Assembly (NCBI GenBank): GCA_910588285.1 | Contig: CAJUQB010000039.1 | Location: 1-44,792, forward strand | Length of the DNA: 44,792 bases | Direction: 5' to 3' | DNA from: an uncultured Lachnospiraceae bacterium | GTDB taxonomy: Bacteria; Bacillota; Clostridia; Lachnospirales; Lachnospiraceae | In this document: positions 26,571 to 33,419 of the stretch, in pieces | Layout: the number at the start of each line of letters is the position of its first letter | How positions within the stretch are numbered: the stretch's first letter is position 1 | Notes under the pieces: generated by a model | Seen by the model: only the letters and a program-made list of their open reading frames with translations | Databases searched by the model: none | What the model was told of the DNA's origin: nothing | Position numbers and translations under genes: made by a program

Positions 26571-27392
26571 TTACGATTTGAATATCATGGACTCTTCCAT
26601 ATCTGCCCTCCTCACGGCAAACGCTGATACTGCCGCCAGAACAAGAATGACAGCCAGCATCCTGCCGGGATACCTCCAATGGCCGCCTGCGCCGTCTACA
26701 TAATACAACGGGCTCTGATGCAGCCTGTCTGCAAACGACAGGATAACGCCGCCTAAATGTACCGCAGCCACAGCCGCCAGTCCAAAGAACCCGCCAAGGA
26801 CAAGGTTGCAGAGATACAAAAGCAGCCCAAGAAAGACAAAATAACAGAGCAGATACAAAAAGGTAATGCCAAATGCCTGTGGAACGGTCATATATTTCAT
26901 CATCCTCATGCCGTCAAAAAAAATATGATATTTTTCCGCCGCCGCGTTGGAGGAAACGGTTGCCAGCAGATAGACGGGACTGCTCCAAATCCCTCCGAAA
27001 AATCCAAAGGGAATGCCGGCAGCAACGGACACAACAGCAAAGCACAGGGTATACAAAAACGCCTGCAGGAACACATAAAGCAGCATGCCCATATTCCAGG
27101 CCTGTCTGCCGCAGCGATACAGCATCATATAGGTGTTCCCCTTGATAAAAGGCGCATCTCCAAGAATCAGCAGATACCCCAGTACCCAGAACCTGGCCGC
27201 CATACTCTGATTCCCGCTGACAACAAAGGCTTCACAAAGATTGACAGGTTCCCCCATCTCCATTGCATACCTCAAAAAATCATTTACACCCAGCCCCAGA
27301 AATGCCATTCCCAGCAGATATCCCATCATCACCCGGACACTTCCCATCTCCTGCCCCAGCATTCCCCTGGTAATCCTTATCACCTTACGCAT
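26571..27392 (-). CDS. ABC-2-like membrane subunit
   Basis: A 273-residue protein with about six membrane segments, e.g. VMMGYLLGMAFLGLGVNDF, FWVLGYLLILGDAPF, LYVFLQAFLYTLCFAVVSVAAGI, LLCYFVFLGLLLYLCNLVLG and LAVILVLAAVSAFAV. I start at 27392: ATGCGTAA overlaps the stop of the previous subunit gene by 8 bp and follows AGGAGGAG. The frame extends 20 codons upstream but those codons belong to the previous gene. The topology and the RQAWNMGMLLY amphipathic region fit ABC-2-type permeases. Substrate unknown. Confidence 0.82.
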   Translation of the reverse strand: MRKVIRITRGMLGQEMGSVRVMMGYLLGMAFLGLGVNDFLRYAMEMGEPVNLCEAFVVSGNQSMAARFWVLGYLLILGDAPFIKGNTYMMLYRCGRQAWNMGMLLYVFLQAFLYTLCFAVVSVAAGIPFGFFGGIWSSPVYLLATVSSNAAAEKYHIFFDGMRMMKYMTVPQAFGITFLYLLCYFVFLGLLLYLCNLVLGGFFGLAAVAAVHLGGVILSFADRLHQSPLYYVDGAGGHWRYPGRMLAVILVLAAVSAFAVRRADMEESMIFKS

Positions 27393-28161
27393 CCCTGCAT
27401 CTCCTCCTGAATCCTGCCATGGCAGCCGCAGCGGCGGCAAACAGCCAGACACACTCCATCACAGCTGACAGCAAATGTCCTGCATCGTCCCCACGCACCA
27501 GACAGGAGGGATTCAGCTGACTGGGCATCAGGATATAAAGGGCCTCGTACAGAACAAAGGGCGCAATCAGCGACACATACTTATTCGGGAACCATGCCGC
27601 AAAGGCCAATCCCACCAACGCCCATGCGGCTCCGAACAGAAACCCCAGCAATACCTTGACTGCCACCATCACGCCAACTCCATAGGTCCGTCCGATCACC
27701 ACCATTTCAAGCTCTGTCTCCACCCGCAAAATATTCACCCCGGAAGCGTCCAGCCCCAGCGCATTGACATCCCCGATCCCCGGCGCCTGCAGATACACGG
27801 CTGCAAGGCATATGAGAAGATAGGGAATCGCAACGATGGCTCCTCCTGACAGCGCCACACTGGTGATCCGCACCCGGACAAATTTCTGCCACCTCATACG
27901 GGCAAGGATCAGCCTGTAATATCCGCTCTCATACTCCCCGCAAAAACGGGACGCATACCCCAGCACCGGGAACACAGGCAGAAATACGTTAAAGCCCGAT
28001 GCAGCCAGTATATTCACAATGGCATAATAGGAGCTTCCCGAATGGAGGGATTCCGTCATAAAATTGTACCCAAGCAGTGCCCCAAGCCCGAGAACGCCTG
28101 CAAAAAATCCCGGGTTGGCAAAGCCTCTCTTCATATCTTCACATAGAAATTTCATATTCAT
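27385..28161 (-). CDS. ABC-2-like membrane subunit
   Basis: A 258-residue membrane protein with about six helices. It opens with a cytoplasmic MKFLCEDMKRGFANPGFF, then FFAGVLGLGALLGYNFM, an external loop, VFLPVFPVLGYASRF and further helices, a pattern common to small ABC-2 permeases. It is the first of three consecutive membrane genes, directly after the lipoprotein gene (45-bp gap, AAGGTG ribosome site). The 8-bp overlap with the next gene indicates coupled translation and a likely heteromeric complex. Confidence 0.82.
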   Translation of the reverse strand: MNMKFLCEDMKRGFANPGFFAGVLGLGALLGYNFMTESLHSGSSYYAIVNILAASGFNVFLPVFPVLGYASRFCGEYESGYYRLILARMRWQKFVRVRITSVALSGGAIVAIPYLLICLAAVYLQAPGIGDVNALGLDASGVNILRVETELEMVVIGRTYGVGVMVAVKVLLGFLFGAAWALVGLAFAAWFPNKYVSLIAPFVLYEALYILMPSQLNPSCLVRGDDAGHLLSAVMECVWLFAAAAAAMAGFRRRCRDA

Positions 28162-28206
28162 GTCTTCTGCACCTTCTATCTCTCTGCCCGCTTTTTGAAG
28201 CGCCCA

Positions 28207-29406
28207 TCAGTATACCAGCTCCCCTGTGACCGCATTTATACATATGTTGGAGGGGCTGCCTGTGGCGCTGTAGCCCTCGTCCACATATACGTCAAGGGGA
28301 ATATAGATATGCCAGATGGGTGTGAGCACCAATTCAGGCTTATACTCGATCTCATCCCGGGCAGGGGCAGCGCTGGGCACCGGATAATAATTGAGCTCCA
28401 CTCTGTCATAGGTTATCTTGCCGTCTGACTGTATCATTCCGCTGTCCAGATACTGTTCCAGTATTTTCAGGACCTGTTCAAAGGAAAGGGCCACAACCAG
28501 CTCCTGCTCCGCTGCCCTGCCGCAGAAATCGATCAGCTGCACCTCCGCCACCCCTTCCTTAGAAACACTGGCAAATCCATTTGGCAAAACCTGCCCCAGC
28601 TCATAGCTGTTGGCTCCGATATCTACCGCCAGCCCATCATACACAGGTACAAACTCCATATAGTAGCAGCTGTAATCACTTCCCTCATGATAATAAATCT
28701 TTTTCATGGCAAGGTCCCTCACTCCTGCTGCCTCCACCTTGTCCAGCAGGATTTCCGCTGCCATATTTGCCGAAAAGCTTCCTTCGTCCATCTGATCTTC
28801 GGCAACAGGTGTTTCGCTGAAGTCCCCGTCGTAGATCCCCATGCATTTTTCCATTAGCGCCTGATCCATATAATAGGCCCCTGTATGGTATGTAAACGAT
28901 GCCGTCTTTGTCCCGTCCTCAAGCCGGATTGCGCTGTGGTCGCCGAATTTAGAATATAAACATTTTTCGCCGCTTTCATTCATGGTGCTGTTCTCTCTGT
29001 CGTTCTCCTCAATCTCTTTTAAAAGCTCCTGTGAGGTGTCCTCTATGCTGCCGCCTTTGCTGTCAAGAAATGCCAGCAGGGCGTCCCGGTCAAGCCCCTC
29101 GTCCGGCTTCAGCGTGAGGATGTGCAGTTTATCCGGCAGAGCTGGAATTTCGGCTTTTATGTTTATTTTGTTATCGCCTGTGCCCACTGTGCCCTGGTAG
29201 TAAGCCCCCTGCGGCTGCGCCCCTGCTTGGGCCTGGGTCTGCTCCTTCGGGCCTGCCGCAGCAATGTCCTGCACCTGCTGTTCCATATCGCTCTGGGCGT
29301 GCATAATGCCGTTTCCCTCCACCCCGTCCGGCGCTCTCTGGCAGCCCGCAAGCCCAAGAGCGCAAAGGATTGACGCCATCATGAAGCATACATTGTATTT
29401 TTTCAT
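28207..29406 (-). CDS. Lipoprotein of the LytTR-linked ABC operon (possibly DUF6034)
   Basis: A 399-residue lipoprotein. The signal peptide begins MKKYNVCFMMASILCALG and ends in the lipobox LAGC (Cys 22). The start at 29406 follows GGGAGG; an ATG 18 codons upstream lies in the promoter region. The mature part has acidic segments, an LTLKPDEGLDRDALLAFLDSK block and Tyr-rich beta segments near the end (YCYMEFVP-type, LTPIWHIYIPLD). It may be of the DUF6034 group, from memory only. As first gene of the operon with the ABC subunits, it may be a surface sensor, substrate-binding or immunity protein. Confidence 0.85.
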   Translation of the reverse strand: MKKYNVCFMMASILCALGLAGCQRAPDGVEGNGIMHAQSDMEQQVQDIAAAGPKEQTQAQAGAQPQGAYYQGTVGTGDNKINIKAEIPALPDKLHILTLKPDEGLDRDALLAFLDSKGGSIEDTSQELLKEIEENDRENSTMNESGEKCLYSKFGDHSAIRLEDGTKTASFTYHTGAYYMDQALMEKCMGIYDGDFSETPVAEDQMDEGSFSANMAAEILLDKVEAAGVRDLAMKKIYYHEGSDYSCYYMEFVPVYDGLAVDIGANSYELGQVLPNGFASVSKEGVAEVQLIDFCGRAAEQELVVALSFEQVLKILEQYLDSGMIQSDGKITYDRVELNYYPVPSAAPARDEIEYKPELVLTPIWHIYIPLDVYVDEGYSATGSPSNICINAVTGELVY

Positions 29407-29455
29407 TCTCTGATACCTCCCGTCAGAATCCGTGTTTTCCCTCCGCATGTTTTCC

Positions 29456-29485
29456 AGCATACCACAAAAACATAAAATTTTTCAA
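29456..29485 (-). promoter_or_regulatory. Promoter of the lipoprotein/ABC operon
   Basis: Minus-strand TTGAAA (29480-29485), an 18-bp spacer and TATGCT (29456-29461) preceded by TG, an extended -10. The predicted start is about 40 bases upstream of the lipoprotein ATG. Confidence 0.65.
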
Positions 29486-29486
29486 A

Positions 29487-29522
29487 TTTGGCGAAATCAG
29501 ACCATATTTTTGCCGAAATCAG
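29487..29522 (-). promoter_or_regulatory. Direct repeats, period 22 bp, likely LytTR operator
   Basis: Minus-strand CTGATTTCGGCAAA (29509-29522) and CTGATTTCGCCAAA (29487-29500) differ at one base. They are spaced exactly 22 bp and end one base from the -35 box. LytTR regulators bind imperfect direct repeats about two helical turns apart at this position. A related copy CTGATATCGGAAAT lies at 29548-29561. The sequence does not match the AgrA consensus closely. Confidence 0.6.
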
Positions 29523-29528
29523 CATGAT

Positions 29529-29558
29529 ATATCGGAAATCCGGAGGAATTTCCGATAT
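29529..29558. repeat. 11-bp inverted repeat upstream of the operator
   Basis: The arms ATATCGGAAAT (29529-29539) and ATTTCCGATAT (29548-29558) are perfect across an 8-base loop (CCGGAGGA). It lies between the long hairpin and the direct repeats, and one arm is part of the third repeat copy. It may be a second regulator site or RNA hairpin. Confidence 0.5.
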
Positions 29559-29566
29559 CAGAAGCA

Positions 29567-29619
29567 AAATGTGATTTGAGGAAGCACAGGCCAGGCCCGT
29601 GCTTCCTCAAATCACATTT
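29567..29619 (-). terminator. 21-bp perfect inverted repeat over the kinase stop codon
   Basis: The arms span 29567-29587 and 29599-29619 with perfect 21-bp complementarity and an 11-base loop (GGGCCTGGCCT on the minus strand). The stop codon of the histidine kinase lies inside the first transcribed arm. A short T4 tract follows, so it likely terminates or attenuates the two-component transcript before the lipoprotein/ABC operon. Confidence 0.65.
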
Positions 29620-30865
29620 CATTGATATACATGATGATATCTGTTTCCATATATCTGTTTTCACATACCAGCTCCATCTCCCCATGATACTTTTCAATGA
29701 TTCTCTGCACATTGCCCAGACCGATCCCATGGTTTGCCGCATCCTCCTTTGTGGTTTCCAGATGGTGTATCCTTCCGTTCCCAATGCCCTGGCAGCTGTT
29801 GCGCATATGGAGAAACAGAATTCCCTTCTCAAGCCGGATTGTTATGTTCAGCTCCTTTTCTTCTGTTTGACCTGCCGCCTCGATGGCATTGTCAAGCAGA
29901 TTCCCCAATACCACATTTAAGTCAAAGGAATGCAGCATCAGCTTTTCCGGAATGCTTACTCTTGCCGCCACCTTGTCCAAGACCTCATTCGCCCTCTGCA
30001 GCTTATAATTTAGCAGGCTATCGATTGACTCGTTTCCTGTGGCAATATATTCTGACGGGTTTGTCATAAAATCCTGCATGGAGGAAAGATACCTGCTGGT
30101 TTCCTCCCAGTCTCTTTTCTGCAAAAGCATCTGCAGGGCCAGTATATGGTTCTTCATGTCATGCCTTAATGCCCGGATACGCTCCTGGGATTCCATGATC
30201 ACATCCAGCTGGTTTTGATAGATATATGTCTGCTGCCGGTATATGTCATTTTCCCTTATGCTCCTGTAGCTTTCCGCCATCATGTGATAGAAGCAGCATA
30301 TGCTCAGATTGATGATCAGTACGGAAATACAGATCAGCATTGCCATTGTACCTTCCTCGCCCCCATAAAGCAAAACACACAAGATAAATATGCCTGCCGC
30401 GGGAATTATGATTAAAATACCGGTCTGCCTTTTGTCAAACACCAGCTCTTTTTTGTCTGTCGGACAGGCAATATGGCTGATAAACACAACACAGATCAGG
30501 AGCAAGAGGGTTTGCACTGCCTGCTTATGCGCCATTAGACTCTGGGGAAAGGTAACATGCACCAACAGCCCACACGCCAGATCCGTAGCAAAGGCCGCCA
30601 GGGACACCCATATCCGCTTTTTCCATGTCCCCTGATAGAAAAGGGTAAGTCCTGCAATTCCCAGATAATTACAGATTCCATATGGGAGCGACAGGTAGAA
30701 CATACTGTATGGAACAATCGTCAGCAGAAAATAGCAGAGATGCCCTGTCCGTATCTTCTTCCTGTCCTCCCCATCTGCATCCAAAAACAGTCCCAGCATT
30801 TTCCCGATCAGCAGCACCCGCAGAATAGATACCGGGAATTCGATTATCATACTATGGCTCACCAT
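29612..30865 (-). CDS. GHKL sensor histidine kinase (AgrC/NatK-like)
   Basis: A 417-residue kinase. The N-terminal half has about six membrane helices (e.g. YFLLTIVPYSMFYLSLPYG, TLLLLICVVFISHIA, TGILIIIPAAGIFILCVLL). The phospho-acceptor box is RALRHDMKNHILAL, followed by the N box VVLGNLLDNAIEAAG and G box HGIGLGNVQRIIEKYHG. This is the GHKL type that pairs with LytTR regulators. The ATG at 30865 overlaps the regulator gene's end by 14 bp; an ATG at 30850 is an alternative. Many such kinases sense peptides, but no peptide or AgrB-like gene was seen here; a membrane-damage or antimicrobial signal is possible. Confidence 0.93.
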   Translation of the reverse strand: MVSHSMIIEFPVSILRVLLIGKMLGLFLDADGEDRKKIRTGHLCYFLLTIVPYSMFYLSLPYGICNYLGIAGLTLFYQGTWKKRIWVSLAAFATDLACGLLVHVTFPQSLMAHKQAVQTLLLLICVVFISHIACPTDKKELVFDKRQTGILIIIPAAGIFILCVLLYGGEEGTMAMLICISVLIINLSICCFYHMMAESYRSIRENDIYRQQTYIYQNQLDVIMESQERIRALRHDMKNHILALQMLLQKRDWEETSRYLSSMQDFMTNPSEYIATGNESIDSLLNYKLQRANEVLDKVAARVSIPEKLMLHSFDLNVVLGNLLDNAIEAAGQTEEKELNITIRLEKGILFLHMRNSCQGIGNGRIHHLETTKEDAANHGIGLGNVQRIIEKYHGEMELVCENRYMETDIIMYINEM

Positions 30866-31580
30866 ATATTTCCGCTCTCCGATATTGCTTTATTTTTCCT
30901 CTGATTTCCTTCCGATATGGCTTGCTGATGCTTAAAACCGTCCCATCCGCCATTTTCACACAGTCGTAGGAGTATTCGCTGACATATCGCTGATTGACGA
31001 TATATGACTTATGTATCATTATAAAATCAGCCGGAAGCTCTTCTACAATATTTTTCAGCTTTCCATAAAATTCCGCTTCGCCGTCCTTTGTGACAAGCCG
31101 GATCTTCTTGTCCATGCTGGTAAAATAGGCAATATCCTTTGATTGGACTCTGTATATTGTGCTGCCCTTTTTGTATTCAAAGCAGCTTTTGAGACTCTGC
31201 CTCTGCCGGATGCTTCTGGTCAGGACTTCCCGGATCTGCTCCTCTGATACCGGCTTTACCAAAAAATCCAGCGGCTGGATCTGAAACAGCTGCATTGCAT
31301 ATGTCTGCTTGGAAGAAATGTATACAATATGTGTATGGATATCCTCCATGTCATTGCGGATGAACCTGCCAACCGATACTCCATTTGCCTGAATCAATTC
31401 AATATCCAGAAAAATTAAGTCCAGCTCCATGCCCTTCTGCAAATCCTTCAGTATACCTTCACCGGAATACCATACCTCCACATCCGCTTTCAGCGATAAT
31501 TCTTTTGCAATTGAATAAATCTGTTCCTCTAAGCCAGAACAGAGCTCTTTGTCGTCATCACAGATTCCAATCCTGTACAT
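30852..31580 (-). CDS. LytTR-family response regulator
   Basis: A 242-residue regulator. The receiver (1-120) opens MYRIGICDDD and carries the phospho-acceptor in DLIFLDIELI and Lys in PLDFLVKPVSEEQI. The C-terminal LytTR DNA-binding domain (about 135-235) shows IYRVQSKDIAYFTSMDKKIRL, DFIMIHKSYIVNQRYV and LSISKPYRKEIRGKI. The start at 31580 follows GGAG; a GTG four codons upstream (31592) has an AAGGAA site and cannot be excluded. It is co-transcribed with the GHKL kinase and likely acts at the direct repeats upstream of the lipoprotein/ABC operon. Confidence 0.94.
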   Translation of the reverse strand: MYRIGICDDDKELCSGLEEQIYSIAKELSLKADVEVWYSGEGILKDLQKGMELDLIFLDIELIQANGVSVGRFIRNDMEDIHTHIVYISSKQTYAMQLFQIQPLDFLVKPVSEEQIREVLTRSIRQRQSLKSCFEYKKGSTIYRVQSKDIAYFTSMDKKIRLVTKDGEAEFYGKLKNIVEELPADFIMIHKSYIVNQRYVSEYSYDCVKMADGTVLSISKPYRKEIRGKIKQYRRAEIYGEP

Positions 31581-31641
31581 AAAACACTCCACAGCGATTC
31601 CTTCTTACTGGTAGTCTGTTACTATCTTTTTGCCTATTGGC

Positions 31642-31670
31642 ATAATAGCATAAGCAAACATCTTTTTCAA
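31642..31670 (-). promoter_or_regulatory. Promoter of the LytTR two-component operon
   Basis: Minus-strand TTGAAA (31665-31670), a 17-bp spacer and TATTAT (31642-31647), about 50-60 bases upstream of the regulator start. Confidence 0.6.
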
Positions 31671-31697
31671 TATCCATTTTATCGCAGACAGCTGGGC

Positions 31698-31832
31698 ATG
31701 ATTTTGGCATTATCCTACAAGGTAGCTGTGGAAGATATTGCAGCATTTCAAGGAGAATGGAGAGAAAAAGGGACTAACATCACCCAAACAGCAGCCCGCT
31801 GTCAACGGTATCATCTGGCAGCAGGTGTATAG
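31698..31832 (+). CDS. Possible 44-codon remnant upstream of hicAB
   Basis: An ATG-initiated frame encodes MILALSYKVAVEDIAAF, then QGEWREKGTNITQTAARCQRY, and stops at 31830-31832. The amphipathic helical character looks coding, but there is no ribosome site and no known family. It may be the C-terminal end of a gene lost when the hicAB island was inserted. The 31593-31929 gap otherwise holds only the two promoters and the operator repeats. Confidence 0.25.
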   Translation: MILALSYKVAVEDIAAFQGEWREKGTNITQTAARCQRYHLAAGV

Positions 31833-31857
31833 ATATATCCTCTTTTTCATAAGATAT

Positions 31858-31905
31858 TTGTGTATCGTTGTGTATTTTCTTGACGCATTGTGTATTGTTG
31901 TGTAT
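31858..31905 (+). promoter_or_regulatory. Four TTGTGTAT repeats phased at 10/20/10 bp (hicAB operator)
   Basis: Exact copies of TTGTGTAT start at 31858, 31868, 31888 and 31898, i.e. on one helical face, flanking and overlapping the -35 and -10 boxes of hicAB. The downstream HicB has a ribbon-helix-helix domain, a fold that often binds tandem sites one turn apart, so autorepression is likely. Confidence 0.75.
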
Positions 31906-31908
31906 AAT
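31880..31908 (+). promoter_or_regulatory. hicAB promoter
   Basis: TTGACG (31880-31885), a 17-bp spacer and TATAAT (31903-31908), near-consensus sigma-A. An AAGGAGG ribosome site follows, before the hicA ATG at 31930. Confidence 0.8.
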
Positions 31909-31929
31909 ATTCTTATAAGGAGGACCGTA

Positions 31930-32114
31930 ATGAACCCACGTAACACAGCGATCAAATACCTGAACAATAGCGCTATCAGTTCAAACGGAGCGGAGGGAAC
32001 CACGATATCTACTACAATCCGCAAACAAAATATTCCATTCCCTTGAAACGTGGTCACTTCGATGAAGACGATCTCCGCTACATACGTAAAGAAATCAAAC
32101 AGGGAGGGAGGTAA
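31930..32114 (+). pseudogene. hicA: HicA mRNA interferase toxin, frameshifted
   Basis: The gene would encode a HicA toxin of about 61 residues, an RNase with a double-stranded-RNA-binding fold. The first 14 codons (MNPRNTAIKYLNNS) are in one frame. The rest is in another frame: FKRSGGNHDIYYNPQTK, then SIPLKRGHFDEDDLRYIRKE, ending QGGR. The HicA active-site His (GGNH) is preserved. Inserting one G at about 31972 restores the full protein, and the total length (185 bases) is one short of a codon multiple. A strong promoter and ribosome site remain. Either the toxin is inactivated or the read has an error; hicB follows after 33 bases. Confidence 0.85.
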
Positions 32115-32147
32115 ATCTTCCCTGCCACCAGCAAAGGAGGCTGAACC

Positions 32148-32555
32148 ATGAAATATATCTATACCGCAACATTTGTGCCTAATGAGGACGGAACCAAATA
32201 CTACTGCAGAGTGCCTGATCTTCCCGGATGCATTACAACCGGCAGCACTATTGATGATGCCATTGAAATGATTACCGATGCCGCCAGCGGATGGCTCGTT
32301 GTGGCAGAGGATGAGGGGAACGAAATCCCTGCTCCCACTCCCCAGCATAAACTTGATATTCCGGAAAATGCCATCTGTTCTATCATCCGCATTGATACAT
32401 TCGCATACCGGGCGGCAACCGACACCAGAGCAGTCCGTAAAAATGTCTCACTTCCTGCATGGATGGCCACCCTGGCAGAAAAGCGTGGAGTAAACTGCTC
32501 CCAGGTTCTCCAGGATGGACTTATGCAGCTGCTTAATGCCGGCCATGCAAGATAA
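32148..32555 (+). CDS. hicB: HicB antitoxin
   Basis: A 135-residue type II antitoxin. The N-terminal partial RNase H-like HicB domain shows YYCRVPDLPGCITTGSTIDDA (about 24-44), the family's key block. The C-terminal part, VRKNVSLPAWMATLAEKRGV followed by NCSQVLQDGLMQLL, is a ribbon-helix-helix DNA-binding domain. It starts with ATG after GGAGG (32136-32140). It would neutralise HicA and repress the promoter through the phased TTGTGTAT repeats. Here its partner is frameshifted, so it may act only as a repressor or as an orphan antitoxin. Confidence 0.93.
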   Translation: MKYIYTATFVPNEDGTKYYCRVPDLPGCITTGSTIDDAIEMITDAASGWLVVAEDEGNEIPAPTPQHKLDIPENAICSIIRIDTFAYRAATDTRAVRKNVSLPAWMATLAEKRGVNCSQVLQDGLMQLLNAGHAR

Positions 32556-32614
32556 GGCTGATTCAGCCAATCCACAGAAAGACATAACCATGCTGATCTG
32601 TTCGGGTTATAGAC

Positions 32615-32648
32615 AAAAAGGCATATGCGCTGCTGCATTTGCCTTTTA
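32615..32648 (+). terminator. hicAB terminator
   Basis: Hairpin with arms AAAAGGCATATGC and GCATTTGCCTTTT around GCTGCT, with one mismatch and flanking A and T runs, 60 bases after the hicB stop. Confidence 0.7.
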
Positions 32649-32727
32649 TACTGCCTATGGGTTATCTGCCTGTTGCCAACTTAAAAAATACATCCATACT
32701 CAATGTGATATCTTGATTGTAATAATA

Positions 32728-32830
32728 CTTAAACCTGAATTCTGTGACCGAGTGAGGTGTCGGGAGTGGTTGTAATGGTAACTATGGCGGATTTTATGTG
32801 ACTTATACCGCCATGAATAATTCAGGTTAA
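32728..32830. repeat. Nested inverted repeat of about 100 bases
   Basis: The outer arms AACCTGAATT (32732-32741) and AATTCAGGTT (32819-32828) enclose an inner stem ATGGCGG/CCGCCAT (32774-32780, 32808-32814). The right arm overlaps the stop of the minus-strand gene at 32827. It may terminate that gene or mark an insertion boundary. The rest of 32649-32727 shows nothing clear. Confidence 0.45.
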
Positions 32831-33162
32831 TCATTATTTAATAAATATTTTTGTCTCCATTCTTTTACACAATCATTCGTTATTCCAAATTCAGCTATAA
32901 AGTAATTACAAGCAGTTGCAATCTCCTCTTGCGTACATGAGAATAGCTCCGCTAAATTGTCATACCAATATCTTAAAGTATCCATGGTGTCAAAATCAAA
33001 CTTCCATTTCTTATCTCTTCCACTATTATCACGCTCATAGATTGGCAGCTCCTGCACATACCCCTTTTTGCATTGATCACACTCTAAAAGCTGACATCTG
33101 TCAGTCTCATTATATTCAGATGGTAATTCTAAGCAAATATTTCTAGCTGTCCTGCGCTGCAA
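32827..33162 (-). CDS. Hypothetical protein or remnant
   Basis: A minus-strand frame of 111 codons with a TTG start and no ribosome site. It overlaps the end of the HicB-like gene by 34 bases. The sequence contains a Cys block (CQLLECDQCKKGY) like half a zinc-binding site, and an acidic, aromatic C-terminal half (FDFDTMDTLRYWYDNLAELF, then CTQEEIATACNYFIAEFG). I do not recognise the family. The region is visibly more AT-rich than the flanking genes. The lack of a good start suggests it is the C-terminal part of a gene that was truncated or frame-fused behind the HicB-like domain. Confidence 0.5.
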   Translation of the reverse strand: MQRRTARNICLELPSEYNETDRCQLLECDQCKKGYVQELPIYERDNSGRDKKWKFDFDTMDTLRYWYDNLAELFSCTQEEIATACNYFIAEFGITNDCVKEWRQKYLLNND

Positions 33163-33419
33163 AGCATGAGATTTTCATTATCTCCTGAAAAAGGATGCAC
33201 CCTGGACTCTGGTTCATTGATCTCTATTCCCTCTTCAAGTGCAACTTCTATCCACGCTCTCTTAGCATCTATTGCATTGGCTACCGCTTTTTCTACTGTT
33301 TCACCACAAGTAATACATCCTGGAAGCTCCGGATAGGAAACAGCAAATCCCCCTTCATCCTGATCTTCCAAAATCTCCATCCGATAAGACATTGCCATAT
33401 AATCATTGCATGTTTTCAT
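33129..33419 (-). CDS. Truncated HicB-like antitoxin, translationally coupled to jetC
   Basis: A 96-residue protein. The N-terminal HicB domain is well preserved: SYRMEILEDQDEGGFAVSYP, then ELPGCITCGETVEKAVANA and AKRAWIEVALEEGIEI. Related proteins then continue with a ribbon-helix-helix end (from memory, like KLRIPRSLHRSLAEHS...). Here that is replaced by an unrelated tail ending GQLEIFA. Its ATG overlaps the jetC stop in ATGA, with GGAGGGGG inside jetC as ribosome site. It occupies the position where jetD would be expected. No HicA partner is present. Without the DNA-binding end it probably cannot autoregulate; it may be a remnant. Confidence 0.75.
   Translation of the reverse strand: MKTCNDYMAMSYRMEILEDQDEGGFAVSYPELPGCITCGETVEKAVANAIDAKRAWIEVALEEGIEINEPESRVHPFSGDNENLMLCSAGQLEIFA

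Noticed and set aside
31698..31832. Signal-peptide gene for the LytTR/GHKL system
   Set aside because: The frame has no ribosome site, no leader/GG processing site, and is not beside an AgrB-like gene.
31858..31905. Iteron-type replication origin
   Set aside because: There are four short repeats only, they overlap the hicAB promoter, and no replication gene is near.
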